Shown: positions 16,106 through 25,090 of the stretch, piece after piece
How positions within the stretch are numbered: position 1 is the first letter of the stretch
Layout of the letters: each line of letters begins with the position of its first letter
NCBI RefSeq assembly: GCF_039595395.1
Contig: NZ_JBCNLP010000001.1
Span: 3,844,001-3,908,000, forward strand
Length of the DNA stretch: 64,000 nt
DNA from: Novosphingobium sp.
GTDB lineage: Bacteria; Pseudomonadota; Alphaproteobacteria; Sphingomonadales; Sphingomonadaceae
Direction: 5' to 3'
Position numbers and translations under genes: made by a program
The notes under the pieces: model-generated
Told to the model about the DNA's origin: nothing
The model's input: the letters and a program-made list of their open reading frames with translations, nothing else
Databases searched by the model: none

Positions 16106-18526
16106 TCAGAAGCGCACGGTCGCTTCGATGCCATAGGTACGCGGGGCGTTGAAGTTGCCGTAGTCGCCCAGCACGTTGTTGATGTTGCCGGTGTTGCCAG
16201 CGGCGGGCGTCACGGCGGGCAGGCTGTTCGACGGGTCGCGACGGAAGACGTGCTGTTCGTCGAACATGTTGCGCACCCAGCCCGCGACGGTCAGCTTCTG
16301 GCCGGTGCCCAGCGGGATATCGGCCAGGGCGACGCGACCGTTGACCAGGAACGAAGCGTCGTTGCGGGTGGCGAACTGGTCGAAGGTCTGGGTCGATTGC
16401 GAGTAGTTGCCGTCGATGTGGAAGCGCAGTTTGGCGTTGCCGGCGGGGATCTCGTAGTCAGCCGAACCCGAGGCGGCGTTGCGGGGCGTGAACACGATGT
16501 ACACGTCCTGCACGATGTTGGTGAAGGGGTTCAGCACCGGCGGGATCTTGGTGTAGGTGTAGGCATAGCTGGCGTTCAGCGTCAGGCCCTCGACCGGCTT
16601 GACGGTCAGGTCGGCCTCAATGCCGCGGATCTTGGTGACGCCGGGCGCGTTGACGGTTTCCAGCGTGTTGACGTTCGAGCCGCTGACGGGGTCCGAATAG
16701 ATGCTGTTGAAGTCAACCTGCGAGCCCTTGCGGTCCATGATGTAGCCCGCGATGTTGAAGCGCACGTGGTGGTTCAGCAGGTCCGACTTCAGGCCGATTT
16801 CGTAGCTGTTCACGGTTTCCGGGTTGAAGGCCAGATAACGCTGCGAACGCGAGGAGGCACCGCCAGCGCGATAGCCCGAGGCATACTTGGCATAGACATG
16901 GACGTTCTGGTCGACGTCATAGGCGATGGTGGCCATCGGGTTGAAGCGGTCCCAGCTCTTGTTGAGCGGGAGATAGCCGGTGGCCGTGGCGGTCAGCGCC
17001 GGGTTGGCGTTGCGGAAGGTGTTCAGGATGCCCCACTTCTTGTCGTGGGTGTAACGGCCGCCCACGGTGATGTGCAGCGCGTCGGTGGCGTTCCAGGTGG
17101 CCTGGCCGAAAGCGGCGTAGCTCTTGGAGTTGACGGTCGAGGCGCGGTCGATCGAGGCGAAGGGGTTGGTGAACACCGCCGAGTTGATCGTGTAGCCGGT
17201 GACGTTGCCGGCGGCGTCGGTGGTCCAGGTGTTCGAGTTGGGCGTGGCGGCATTGTCAGCCACGTTCTCGACGAAGTAATACAGACCCGCGACGTAATCG
17301 ACGTTCTTCACCGAACCGACAGCCTGGAATTCCTGGCTGAACTGGTGCTGCCACAGATTGGCCAGCGAATAGCGGCTGAAGGCGCCATTGGCGGCATAGA
17401 CCGGCACGCGGTGCGCACCGCCCGAGTTGTCCCACTGGGTCGAAGTCACACCGCGCCAGGCGGTGATCGAGCGCAGCTCGATGGCGTCGGACAGGTGATA
17501 CTTCAGCGTGTTGGTGAAGCCATGGGTGCGGTCGATGCTGGGCTGCTGCGGCACGCCGATGTCGGCCACGTCCATGCGGGTCTTGCCGTTGATCACGACC
17601 TGGTTGGGCAGAGCCTTGACCGTGCCCGACAGGCCGCCGGTGAAGTTGGTGCCGGGCAGGGTGCAGGCGGCCACGGCGGTGCCGGCGCGGCAGCCGTTGG
17701 GGTTGTAGTTCAGCAACTGGCTGTAGAAGGCCGAGTTGGCGTCATAGCCATTGTCATAGCTGAAATCGTCGGTCAGGCCCTCGAAGGGCTTCCAGCGCAC
17801 GGCGATGCGGCCGCCGCGACGGTCGTAATAGTTCCAGCCGACCTGACCCTGCAGCGGGTTCTTGGTGGTGGCACCCTGATACTGCACCACGCCGTCCAGC
17901 TTGACCGAGAAGTTGTGATACTCGGGCAGGTCGAGGTGAACTTCGCCGGTGTAGGCGCCGTAATTGCCGATGCCGCCACCGATGCGGCCCTCGAACTTGC
18001 CCGAAGGCGCGCGCGAGACCAGCGAGAGGGCGCCGCCCTCGGTGTTGCGGCCGAACAGCGTGCCCTGCGGGCCCTTGAGAACTTCAACGCGCTCGATGTC
18101 GAACAGGCCGGCGTTCAGGCCGTGCGAGCGGCCCAGATAGACGCCGTCAACATAGACGCCCACGCCCTGCTCACGAGCGGGCTGGTTGGCGTCGAGCGGC
18201 ACGATGCCGCGGATGCCAATGGTCAGAGCGGTCTGGCGGGCCTCGAAGGTGGCGACGCGCAGCGAGGGGATCGCGCCGTCGGCCAGATCGTAGAGGCTCT
18301 GGACGTGGCGGTCCTTGATGGTTTCGGTGCCGATCACCGAGATCGAGATCGGGGTCTTCTGGAGGTTGGTCTCACGCTTGGTGGCGGTGACCACGATGTC
18401 GGCGATGCCCTGGCCTTCGGCGACTTCGGTTTCGGCAGCCGGAGCATCGGCGGCGAAGGCCGGAACGGCGCCCTGCATCGCGGCCAGCGCGGCCACCGAG
18501 CAGGTGAGCTTGAACAATGTCTGCAT
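16106..18526 (-). CDS. TonB-dependent outer-membrane receptor
   Basis: 806-residue protein. It has a signal peptide (MQTLFKLTCSVAALAAM...AFAADAPA), a TonB-box-like segment DIVVTATKRETNLQKTP, and a plug domain with GIRGIVPLDANQPAREQGVG and YVDGVYLGRSHGL, followed by VEVLKGPQGTLFGRNTEGGALS, the hallmark plug/barrel junction. A 22-strand barrel follows and the protein ends in a C-terminal phenylalanine (EATVRF). It lacks a clear siderophore signature and resembles the large sphingomonad set of receptors for carbohydrates or aromatic compounds, so the ligand is unknown. The start at 18526 is preceded by GGGGA; an alternative ATG at 18547 adds seven residues. It stands alone, with a long AT-rich upstream region. 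Confidence 0.92.
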   Translation of the reverse strand: MQTLFKLTCSVAALAAMQGAVPAFAADAPAAETEVAEGQGIADIVVTATKRETNLQKTPISISVIGTETIKDRHVQSLYDLADGAIPSLRVATFEARQTALTIGIRGIVPLDANQPAREQGVGVYVDGVYLGRSHGLNAGLFDIERVEVLKGPQGTLFGRNTEGGALSLVSRAPSGKFEGRIGGGIGNYGAYTGEVHLDLPEYHNFSVKLDGVVQYQGATTKNPLQGQVGWNYYDRRGGRIAVRWKPFEGLTDDFSYDNGYDANSAFYSQLLNYNPNGCRAGTAVAACTLPGTNFTGGLSGTVKALPNQVVINGKTRMDVADIGVPQQPSIDRTHGFTNTLKYHLSDAIELRSITAWRGVTSTQWDNSGGAHRVPVYAANGAFSRYSLANLWQHQFSQEFQAVGSVKNVDYVAGLYYFVENVADNAATPNSNTWTTDAAGNVTGYTINSAVFTNPFASIDRASTVNSKSYAAFGQATWNATDALHITVGGRYTHDKKWGILNTFRNANPALTATATGYLPLNKSWDRFNPMATIAYDVDQNVHVYAKYASGYRAGGASSRSQRYLAFNPETVNSYEIGLKSDLLNHHVRFNIAGYIMDRKGSQVDFNSIYSDPVSGSNVNTLETVNAPGVTKIRGIEADLTVKPVEGLTLNASYAYTYTKIPPVLNPFTNIVQDVYIVFTPRNAASGSADYEIPAGNAKLRFHIDGNYSQSTQTFDQFATRNDASFLVNGRVALADIPLGTGQKLTVAGWVRNMFDEQHVFRRDPSNSLPAVTPAAGNTGNINNVLGDYGNFNAPRTYGIEATVRF

Positions 18527-19104
18527 GATCGAAATCCCCATCGGCAAGAAGGCTATGGGAAGCGATCATGCCGATTCGACCGCTGTCCCCCCTGTGAGGC
18601 GGCGGTTAGGAAGAGCGGATGACGGTTCGGAGACTGATTTATTGCTTGTTTGTGGCTTATTGAAGTCAGTTCGATGACAATAAAAAATGTATAAAAACAA
18701 CGCATTGTTGTTATGGAACAAGAGTTTGCGACAGTTTGTATGCGCTATGTTCCATGGTTGAGGTAGGAGGCGCAGGAGCAGGTGGGGAGCCTGAAATTCC
18801 GGTGTTCCGGATGGGCTACACAACTGCCACCATATTTTATTGCGTTGATTTAAAAGTAAAAATTTAAATCCTCTCGCAAGGTTCGGATTGAGAACTGCGG
18901 AGGTGGCCGTGGGGGCGTATAAAAAGATTATTAAGAGTGACGGGCGCGAGCTTGCCAATTGAATTTGTGATGTTTTTGCCACATATGCCGGATTGGTGGA
19001 TTTTTATATAGTAATTTAATAGTATTTGATCCGGTTGAAGGGTTCTGAATGCTTTCGGCATCAAATTTGGTTTGGGGCTTTTGAGGGGTTTTACAGGAAG
19101 GCAA
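18527..19104. other. AT-rich intergenic region upstream of the TonB receptor
   Basis: About 580 bases, much more AT-rich than the surroundings (notably 18640-19060). I see no gene: the only longer frame (18566-18982, leftward) has a composition unlike the neighbours and no recognisable domain. It includes a perfect 6-5-6 inverted repeat AACAAC-GCATT-GTTGTT at 18696-18712, about 170 bases before the receptor start, which could be a regulator site. Confidence 0.6.
18696..18712. promoter_or_regulatory. Inverted repeat, possible operator for the TonB receptor
   Basis: AACAAC and GTTGTT arms separated by GCATT, immediately upstream (in the leftward sense) of TTTTTATACAT, a possible -10 region. 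No regulator family can be assigned from this alone. Confidence 0.3.
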
Positions 19105-19308
19105 TGCGAGGGGGTTACCCCCTCGCGCTCCCAGAACGTCTCCCGGCGAGACGGTGGTGGCGCCGCATCCTTGTGCGTCGCTCTCCACCTGCGCGACGTA
19201 AAGCGCCGCAGGCATCATTCTTGCCTGCGGCGCGGCAATCTGGGCGCAAGGCCGAACCCGATGCGCGAGGTGGACATGAAAGGGAGCGCGAGGGCGATGG
19301 TCCTCGCA
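19105..19308 (-). repeat. Palindromic intergenic element, copy 4 (type I, reverse)
   Basis: 204-bp copy in reverse orientation between the divergent TonB receptor and dehydrogenase genes. The left hairpin is GGGGGTTACCCCC; the right hairpin is the GGGCGATGGTCC variant, with one mismatch. It shares its short apical segment and CGCGGCAA motif with copy 6. Confidence 0.85.
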
Positions 19309-19434
19309 TCTATCCTTCCGAACCTAAATTCTTGTGAACCTAAAATTCCTCTTAAATCACCCCGCTTCCCAAGCCCGAAAAGCCAGCCTAGGATCAAGAT
19401 CTCCCCCCACCTCCCAAACTGCGGAGAACATTCG

Positions 19435-20217
19435 ATGAGCATCCATGGCAAGATCTGCATCGTTACCGGCGCGGCCAGCGGCATCGGCCTCGCCATTGCC
19501 AAGCTTTACGTCACCAATGGCGCGAAAGTCGCCATCGCCGACCTGAACATCGAGGCCGCCAGCAAGGCCGCCGCCGAGCTGACCGCTCAGGGCCCCGGCG
19601 AGGCGATCGGCATCGCCATGGACGTCACCAATGAGGAGGCCGTCAACGCCGGTGTCGCCAAGGTGGTCGAGACCTGGGGCACGGTGGACGTGCTGGTGTC
19701 GAACGCGGGCATCCAGATCGTCAACCCCATCGAGAACTATGCCTTCAGCGACTGGAAGAAGATGCTGGCCATCCATCTGGACGGCGCCTTCCTGACCACA
19801 CAGGCCGTGCTGCCGCATATGTACAAGCAGAAGTCGGGCGCGATCATCTTCATGGGCTCGGTCCATTCCAAGGTCGCCAGCCCGCTCAAGTCGGCTTACG
19901 TCACCGCCAAGCATGGCCTGCTGGGTCTGGCCCGCACCATCGCCAAGGAAGGCGGCACCAAGGGCGTGCGCGCCAATGTGATCTGCCCCGGCTTCGTGCG
20001 CACCCCGCTGGTGGACAAGCAGATCCCCGAGCAGGCCAAGGAACTGGGCATCAGCGAGGACGAGGTCGTCAAGAAGGTGATGCTGGGCGAGACGGTGGAT
20101 GGCGAATTCACCACCGTGGAAGACGTCGCCGAGACGGCGCTGTTCTTCGCCGGTTTCCCGACCAATGCGCTGACCGGCCAGTCGCTGGTGGTCAGCCATG
20201 GCTGGTTCACTGAGTAA
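19435..20217 (+). CDS. Short-chain dehydrogenase, probably 3-hydroxybutyrate dehydrogenase
   Basis: 260-residue classical SDR. NAD-binding TGAASGIGLAIA near residue 12, SNAGIQ near 90, and catalytic Ser-Tyr-Lys in MGSVHSK and YVTAKHG. The sequence IVNPIENYAFSDWKKMLAIHLDGAFLT-type core and the C-terminal GFPTNALTGQSLVVSHGW match D-3-hydroxybutyrate dehydrogenases, which oxidise 3-hydroxybutyrate to acetoacetate in polyhydroxybutyrate or ketone-body use. The start at 19435 has GGAGAA just upstream; an ATG at 19072 would run through repeat copy 4 and is rejected. It is a single gene followed by a strong hairpin. Confidence 0.85.
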   Translation: MSIHGKICIVTGAASGIGLAIAKLYVTNGAKVAIADLNIEAASKAAAELTAQGPGEAIGIAMDVTNEEAVNAGVAKVVETWGTVDVLVSNAGIQIVNPIENYAFSDWKKMLAIHLDGAFLTTQAVLPHMYKQKSGAIIFMGSVHSKVASPLKSAYVTAKHGLLGLARTIAKEGGTKGVRANVICPGFVRTPLVDKQIPEQAKELGISEDEVVKKVMLGETVDGEFTTVEDVAETALFFAGFPTNALTGQSLVVSHGWFTE

Positions 20218-20244
20218 GCTTTGGAAAAAGGCTGAAAACATGCG

Positions 20245-20272
20245 GGCGGGTGGGGCATTTGCCCCACCCGCC
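20245..20272 (+). terminator. Strong hairpin after the dehydrogenase gene
   Basis: Perfect 12-bp stem GGCGGGTGGGGC / GCCCCACCCGCC with an ATTT loop, 28 bases after the stop codon. It lacks a T-run, so termination efficiency is uncertain; it may equally stabilise the 3' end of the transcript. Confidence 0.55.
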
Positions 20273-20418
20273 TAATACGCAATGATACAAATAACGGCAA
20301 TTTGTGCCTTGAGCCTGATACAAGGCCACGCCAAAGCGCAACGCTGCTAATCGGCCCGAATGTTTGCTCCCCCCTGTTCTGCCGATCAAGCACCATAAGA
20401 CCCGCCAGGAGAAGACCC

Positions 20419-21792
20419 TTGACCATCGAGCACGACGACTACGCACCGCGCCGCCGCCCCCGCTGGGTGGCCTATCTGCTGGTCGCTGTCGGTGTGGGGG
20501 CTGTCGCCTGGGCGGGCAGCTATTTCGCGGGGGCCGGTGCCAAGAAGAATGCGCGCCATGGCCGCCCGGCAGCCGCCGTCGCCACCGCGCCGGTCGAGGC
20601 GACCGACATGCCGGTGCTGGTCAAGGCCATCGGCACGGTGACGCCGATCGACAGCTCGGTGATCCATGCCCAGCTTTCGGGCACGATTTTCTCGATCCTC
20701 TTCACCGAAGGGCAGATCGTCAAGCAGGGTCAGGTGATCGCTCAGGTCGATCCGCGCCCCTATCGCCTGGCGCTGGCCTCGGCGCAGGCGACGCTGGCCA
20801 AGGATCAGGCGACTTTGGGCGCCGCCCTGCTCGACCTCAAGCGCTATGAGACGCTGGCCGCGCAGGACTCAGTCGCGCGCCAGACGCTCGATACGCAGCG
20901 CGCCACCGTGGGTCAGGCGCAGGCCGCCGTCGCGGCGGACAAGGCCGCGATCGGCACGGCGCAGCTCAATCTGCAATACACCGCGGTCAAGGCGCCCTTC
21001 ACGGGCCGCATCGGTCTGAAGGCGGTCAGCGTCGGCACCTATGTCACCGCCGCCGACACCAATGGCATCGCCACCATCACCCGCACCGATCCCATCGACA
21101 TCACCTTCACCGTGGCGCAGGCCCAGCTTGCCGACATCAACAAGGCGGCGGGCAGCGGCGCGGGCCTGCCCGTCACGGCGCTGGATCAGGATGGTGTGAC
21201 CGAGCTGGCGAAGGGCACCTTCTCCACCTTCGACAATCAGATCGACACCACCAGCGGCACGGTGAAGGCCAAGGCGCGCTTTGCCAACCCCGGCGCCAAT
21301 GGCGGCAAGCTGTTCCCCAACCAGTTCGTCAATGTGGCGATGCTGGTCACGACCCTGAAGCAGGTGCCCACGGTGCCGGTCAGCGCGCTGCGCCATGGTG
21401 CGCCGGGCGATTTCGTCTTCGTGGTGGTGCCGGGCGACGACAAGGATTCGAGCAAGACGCCGGACAGCTCGGCTGACACCAAGAGTGCCGACGGCAAGTC
21501 GGGTGAGCCCGCCGGGCCTTCGAGCAAGGTCAAGCTGGTGGTGGTCAAGACCGGGCCTTCGGATGGCACGCATGTCGCCATTCTGCAGGGCCTGACCAAG
21601 GGCCAGCAGGTGGTGAGCGAAGGCGCCGACGGGCTGGATGATGGATCGAGCGTCCGCGTCGGCGGCGGCAAGAACCATGGTGGCCAGGGTGGTCAGGCCG
21701 GCCAGAATGGGCAGGCCGGCGATCAGGCTGGCACGCACAAGGGTCACCACCGCAATGGCCAGGGTGGCGGCGGCAATCAGGGTGGGGCGTAA
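20419..21792 (+). CDS. RND efflux periplasmic adaptor (MdtA-like)
   Basis: 457-residue membrane-fusion protein that bridges the RND pumps and the outer-membrane channel encoded downstream. TTG start at 20419 with AGGAGAAG seven bases upstream; the earlier ATG at 20302 lacks this. One N-terminal membrane anchor (about residues 17-36), the lipoyl/hairpin region (SGTIFSILFTEGQIVKQGQVIAQVDPRPY to LQYTAVKAPFTGRIG in outline) and beta-barrel VTALDQDG follow. Oddities: an insert rich in Asp/Ser/Lys near residue 350 and a C-terminal tail of about 45 residues rich in Gly, Gln and His (GGKNHGGQGG...HKGHHRNGQ), absent from textbook MdtA. Confidence 0.9.
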   Translation: MTIEHDDYAPRRRPRWVAYLLVAVGVGAVAWAGSYFAGAGAKKNARHGRPAAAVATAPVEATDMPVLVKAIGTVTPIDSSVIHAQLSGTIFSILFTEGQIVKQGQVIAQVDPRPYRLALASAQATLAKDQATLGAALLDLKRYETLAAQDSVARQTLDTQRATVGQAQAAVAADKAAIGTAQLNLQYTAVKAPFTGRIGLKAVSVGTYVTAADTNGIATITRTDPIDITFTVAQAQLADINKAAGSGAGLPVTALDQDGVTELAKGTFSTFDNQIDTTSGTVKAKARFANPGANGGKLFPNQFVNVAMLVTTLKQVPTVPVSALRHGAPGDFVFVVVPGDDKDSSKTPDSSADTKSADGKSGEPAGPSSKVKLVVVKTGPSDGTHVAILQGLTKGQQVVSEGADGLDDGSSVRVGGGKNHGGQGGQAGQNGQAGDQAGTHKGHHRNGQGGGGNQGGA

Positions 21793-21892
21793 GGCGTCCC
21801 GCCTGTGTCCTCCCCGGCGCCGGGCCTGATCGCCCTGCCCTGCTGCCTCACGCCTCACAGCGCCCTCTGGACCCGTTCTGACCGGAGCCATC

Positions 21893-24800
21893 ATGTCGAC
21901 CGCATCTGACCATACCTCGCCTGATGGACCCAACCTCCCGCCTGTAGAGGATGTGATCGAGGGCGGCGGTCCGTCGCGCCCCTTCATCCTGCGTCCGGTG
22001 GCCACCACGCTGCTGATGCTGGCGCTGATGCTGGCCGGTCTGATCGCCTGGAAGCAGTTGCCGCTCTCGGCGCTGCCTCAGGTCGATTATCCCACGATTC
22101 AGGTGCGCACGCTCTATCCCGGCGCCAGCCCGGATGTGATGGCGCTGACCGTCACCAGCCCGCTGGAGCGCCAGTTCGGCCAGATGCCGGGGCTGACGCG
22201 CATGACGTCGAACTCCTCGGCGGGGGCCAGCGTGATCACGCTGCAGTTCGGCCTCAACCTCAATCTCGACGTGGCCGAGCAGGAAGTTCAGGCGGCAATC
22301 AATGCGGCCAATTCGCTGCTGCCCAGCGATCTGCCCGCCCCGCCGGTCTATGCCAAGGTCAACCCCGCCGACGCGCCGGTGATCTCGATCGGCGTCACCT
22401 CAAAAACCCGCCCGCTGGGCGAGGTCGAGGGCATTGTCGAGCGCCAGTTCTCGAACAAGATCGCGCAGGAAAGCGGCGTGGGTCTGGTCAGCATTTCGGG
22501 CGGGCAGCGGCCCGCCGTGCGCATCACCGCCAATGTGACGGCGCTGGGCGCGCATGGCATCAGCCTTGAGACTTTGCGCACCGCGATCAGCAACGCCAAC
22601 GCCAATCAGGCCAAGGGCACCTTCGACGGCCCCACCAAGAGCTGGACCATCGACGCCAACGACCAGCTCGCCAGCGCCGACGAATACGCCAAGCTGATCG
22701 TGTCCTGGACCACTTCGGGCACGCCGGTGGTGCTCTCCGATGTCGCCAAGGTGGAAAGCAGCACCGAAAACGTGCGCACCGCAAGCTGGATGAACCGCAC
22801 CCCCGCCGTCATCATCGACGTGCAGCGCCAGCCGGGCGCCAATGTCATCCAGACGGTGGACAGCATCAAGGCCGACCTGCCCGGTCTGGAAAAGCAGCTC
22901 CCCGCCGACGTGAAGGTCACGCTGCTGACCGACCGCACCAGCGGCATCCGCGCCAGCGTGGAGGATGTGCAGTTCGAGCTGGTGCTGGCCGTGGTGCTGG
23001 TGGTGCTGGTGATCTTCATGTTCCTGGGCTCGGCGCGCGCCACGCTGATCGCGGGGCTGTCGGTGCCGCTCAGCCTTGTGGGCGCCTTTGCCGCCATGTG
23101 GGCGCTGGGTTATTCGATCAACAACCTGACCCTGATGGCGCTGACCATTGCCTCGGGCTTCGTGGTCGATGACGCCATCGTGGTGATCGAGAACATCGCC
23201 CGCCATATCGAGGATGGCATGAAGCCCTTCAACGCCGCGCTAAAGGGCGCCAGCGAGATCGGCTTCACCATCATCAGCCTGACCGTGTCGCTGGTGGCGG
23301 TGCTGATCCCGCTGCTGTTCATGGGCGATGTGGTGGGGCGCCTGTTCCGCGAATTCGCGGTCAGTCTTGCGGTCACCATCGTGCTCTCCGCCGTGGTGGC
23401 GCTGACGCTGGTGCCGATGCTGGCCGCGCGCTGGCTCAAGCCCGAGCATGAGGAGCGCCGCTTCGCCATCGTCGACAAGAGCATGCATGCTTTCGACCGG
23501 CTGGCCCATCGCTATGCCAGCGCGCTCGACTGGGTGATGGAACGCCCGAAGCAGACCTTGCTGGTCTTTGCCGGATCGCTGGCCGTCACCGCCCTGCTTT
23601 TCGTGGTGATCCCCAAGAACCTGTTCCCCACGCAGGACACCGGGCAGCTTTCCGCCACGATCATCGCGGCCAATGACACCGGCTTTGCCCGCATGAGCCG
23701 GTTGCAGAACGAGGTGGCCGATGCGCTGCTGAAGGACCCTGCGGTGGAAAGCCTCAGCTCCTCGGTGGGCGTGGACGGCATCAATCCGATGCTGAGCCAG
23801 GGCCGCATGCTGATCAACCTCAAGGATCTGTCGCAGCGCCCCCGCCTCGCCAAGGTGATCGAAAACCTGCAGGAGCGCGCCGCGCAGGTGCCCGGCGTGA
23901 AACTCTATCTCCAGCCGGTGCAGGATCTGACCATCGACACCGAGACCGGCCTCACCCCCTATCGTTTCGCGCTCAAGGGCGCGGACCAGAATGCGGTCAA
24001 TGAATGGGGCAACAAGCTGGCCGGCGCGCTGCAGAACGAACCGGCGCTGCGCGATGTGAACGCGCAGGTGCTGGCGCGCGGCCGCTCGGTGGTGGTGGAC
24101 ATCAACCGCGATGCCGCCGCCCGTCTGGGCGTGACCGCGCTGACCATCGACAATGCGCTCTACGATGCTTTCGGCCAGCGCATCATCTCGACCATCTACA
24201 CCCAGTCGAGCCAGAACCGCGTGATCCTGCAGGGCACGCCGCAGATGATCTCCGACCCCTCGGGGCTGGAGCAGCTCTACATTCCGCTCAGCAGCGGAAC
24301 GCAGGTGCCGCTGGGCACCGTGGCCAGCGTGCATGAGAGCGAAGCCCCGCTGGTGCTGGCGCGCGAAAGCCAGTTCCCGCAGGCGACGATCGGCTTCGAT
24401 CTGGCACCGGGCGTCTCGCTGGGCCATGCCGTGGCGCAGATCGAGCGGGTGGAAAAGAAGATCGGCCTACCCGCTTCGGTCACCACCGATTTCTCGGGCT
24501 CGGCCTCGGCCTTCCAACAGGCGCTGTCGAATGAGGGCGTGCTGGTCGCCGCCGCCATCGTGGTGGTCTATATCGTGCTGGGCGTGCTGTATGAAAGCTT
24601 CATCCATCCCGTGACGATCCTCTCCACCCTGCCCTCGGCGGGCATCGGCGCGCTGATCGCGCTGTTGCTCTCGGGCTATGGGCTGGGCGTGATCGGCATC
24701 ATCGGCATCGTGTTGCTGATCGGCATCGTGAAGAAGAACGCCATCATGATGATCGACTTCGCCGTCGCCGCCATGGAGGATGAAGGCCTGTCCGCCGACA

Positions 24801-25090
24801 AGGCGATCCGCAAGGCCGCGCATCTGCGCTTCCGCCCGATCATGATGACAACCTTTGCCGCGCTGTTCGCCGCCATCCCGCTGATCTTCGGCACGGGCAT
24901 GGGCTATGAGCTGCGCCAGCCGCTGGGCATGGCCATCGCGGGCGGTCTGATCCTGAGCCAGGTGCTCACGCTCTTCACCACCCCGGTGATCTTCCTGGGC
25001 TTCGAGCATTGGCGTGAGCGCCGCGCGCTGCGGGCGCAGCACCAGGCCAACACGCTCGGCGCCGCCAACCCCGGCTCGACGGGTCTCTGA
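21893..25090 (+). CDS. RND multidrug efflux permease (MdtB-like)
   Basis: 1,065-residue inner-membrane proton-driven transporter of the HAE1 family. Seen: RPVATTLLMLALMLAGLIAWKQ (first helix region, given in part), QVDYPTIQV, the TM4 charged pair in GFVVDDAIVVIENI, and GIVKKNAIMMIDFA with the TM10 lysine. Two large periplasmic loops follow helices 1 and 7. It overlaps the next permease gene by one base (TGATG), and the pairing of two different permeases after an adaptor is the MdtABC arrangement, in which MdtB2-MdtC heterotrimers export bile salts, novobiocin and similar compounds. Substrates here are unknown. Confidence 0.92.
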   Translation: MSTASDHTSPDGPNLPPVEDVIEGGGPSRPFILRPVATTLLMLALMLAGLIAWKQLPLSALPQVDYPTIQVRTLYPGASPDVMALTVTSPLERQFGQMPGLTRMTSNSSAGASVITLQFGLNLNLDVAEQEVQAAINAANSLLPSDLPAPPVYAKVNPADAPVISIGVTSKTRPLGEVEGIVERQFSNKIAQESGVGLVSISGGQRPAVRITANVTALGAHGISLETLRTAISNANANQAKGTFDGPTKSWTIDANDQLASADEYAKLIVSWTTSGTPVVLSDVAKVESSTENVRTASWMNRTPAVIIDVQRQPGANVIQTVDSIKADLPGLEKQLPADVKVTLLTDRTSGIRASVEDVQFELVLAVVLVVLVIFMFLGSARATLIAGLSVPLSLVGAFAAMWALGYSINNLTLMALTIASGFVVDDAIVVIENIARHIEDGMKPFNAALKGASEIGFTIISLTVSLVAVLIPLLFMGDVVGRLFREFAVSLAVTIVLSAVVALTLVPMLAARWLKPEHEERRFAIVDKSMHAFDRLAHRYASALDWVMERPKQTLLVFAGSLAVTALLFVVIPKNLFPTQDTGQLSATIIAANDTGFARMSRLQNEVADALLKDPAVESLSSSVGVDGINPMLSQGRMLINLKDLSQRPRLAKVIENLQERAAQVPGVKLYLQPVQDLTIDTETGLTPYRFALKGADQNAVNEWGNKLAGALQNEPALRDVNAQVLARGRSVVVDINRDAAARLGVTALTIDNALYDAFGQRIISTIYTQSSQNRVILQGTPQMISDPSGLEQLYIPLSSGTQVPLGTVASVHESEAPLVLARESQFPQATIGFDLAPGVSLGHAVAQIERVEKKIGLPASVTTDFSGSASAFQQALSNEGVLVAAAIVVVYIVLGVLYESFIHPVTILSTLPSAGIGALIALLLSGYGLGVIGIIGIVLLIGIVKKNAIMMIDFAVAAMEDEGLSADKAIRKAAHLRFRPIMMTTFAALFAAIPLIFGTGMGYELRQPLGMAIAGGLILSQVLTLFTTPVIFLGFEHWRERRALRAQHQANTLGAANPGSTGL

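Noticed and set aside
18566..18982. 138-residue minus-strand frame upstream of the TonB receptor
   Set aside because: Composition differs from real genes here, no ribosome site or domain, and it lies in an AT-rich intergenic region.
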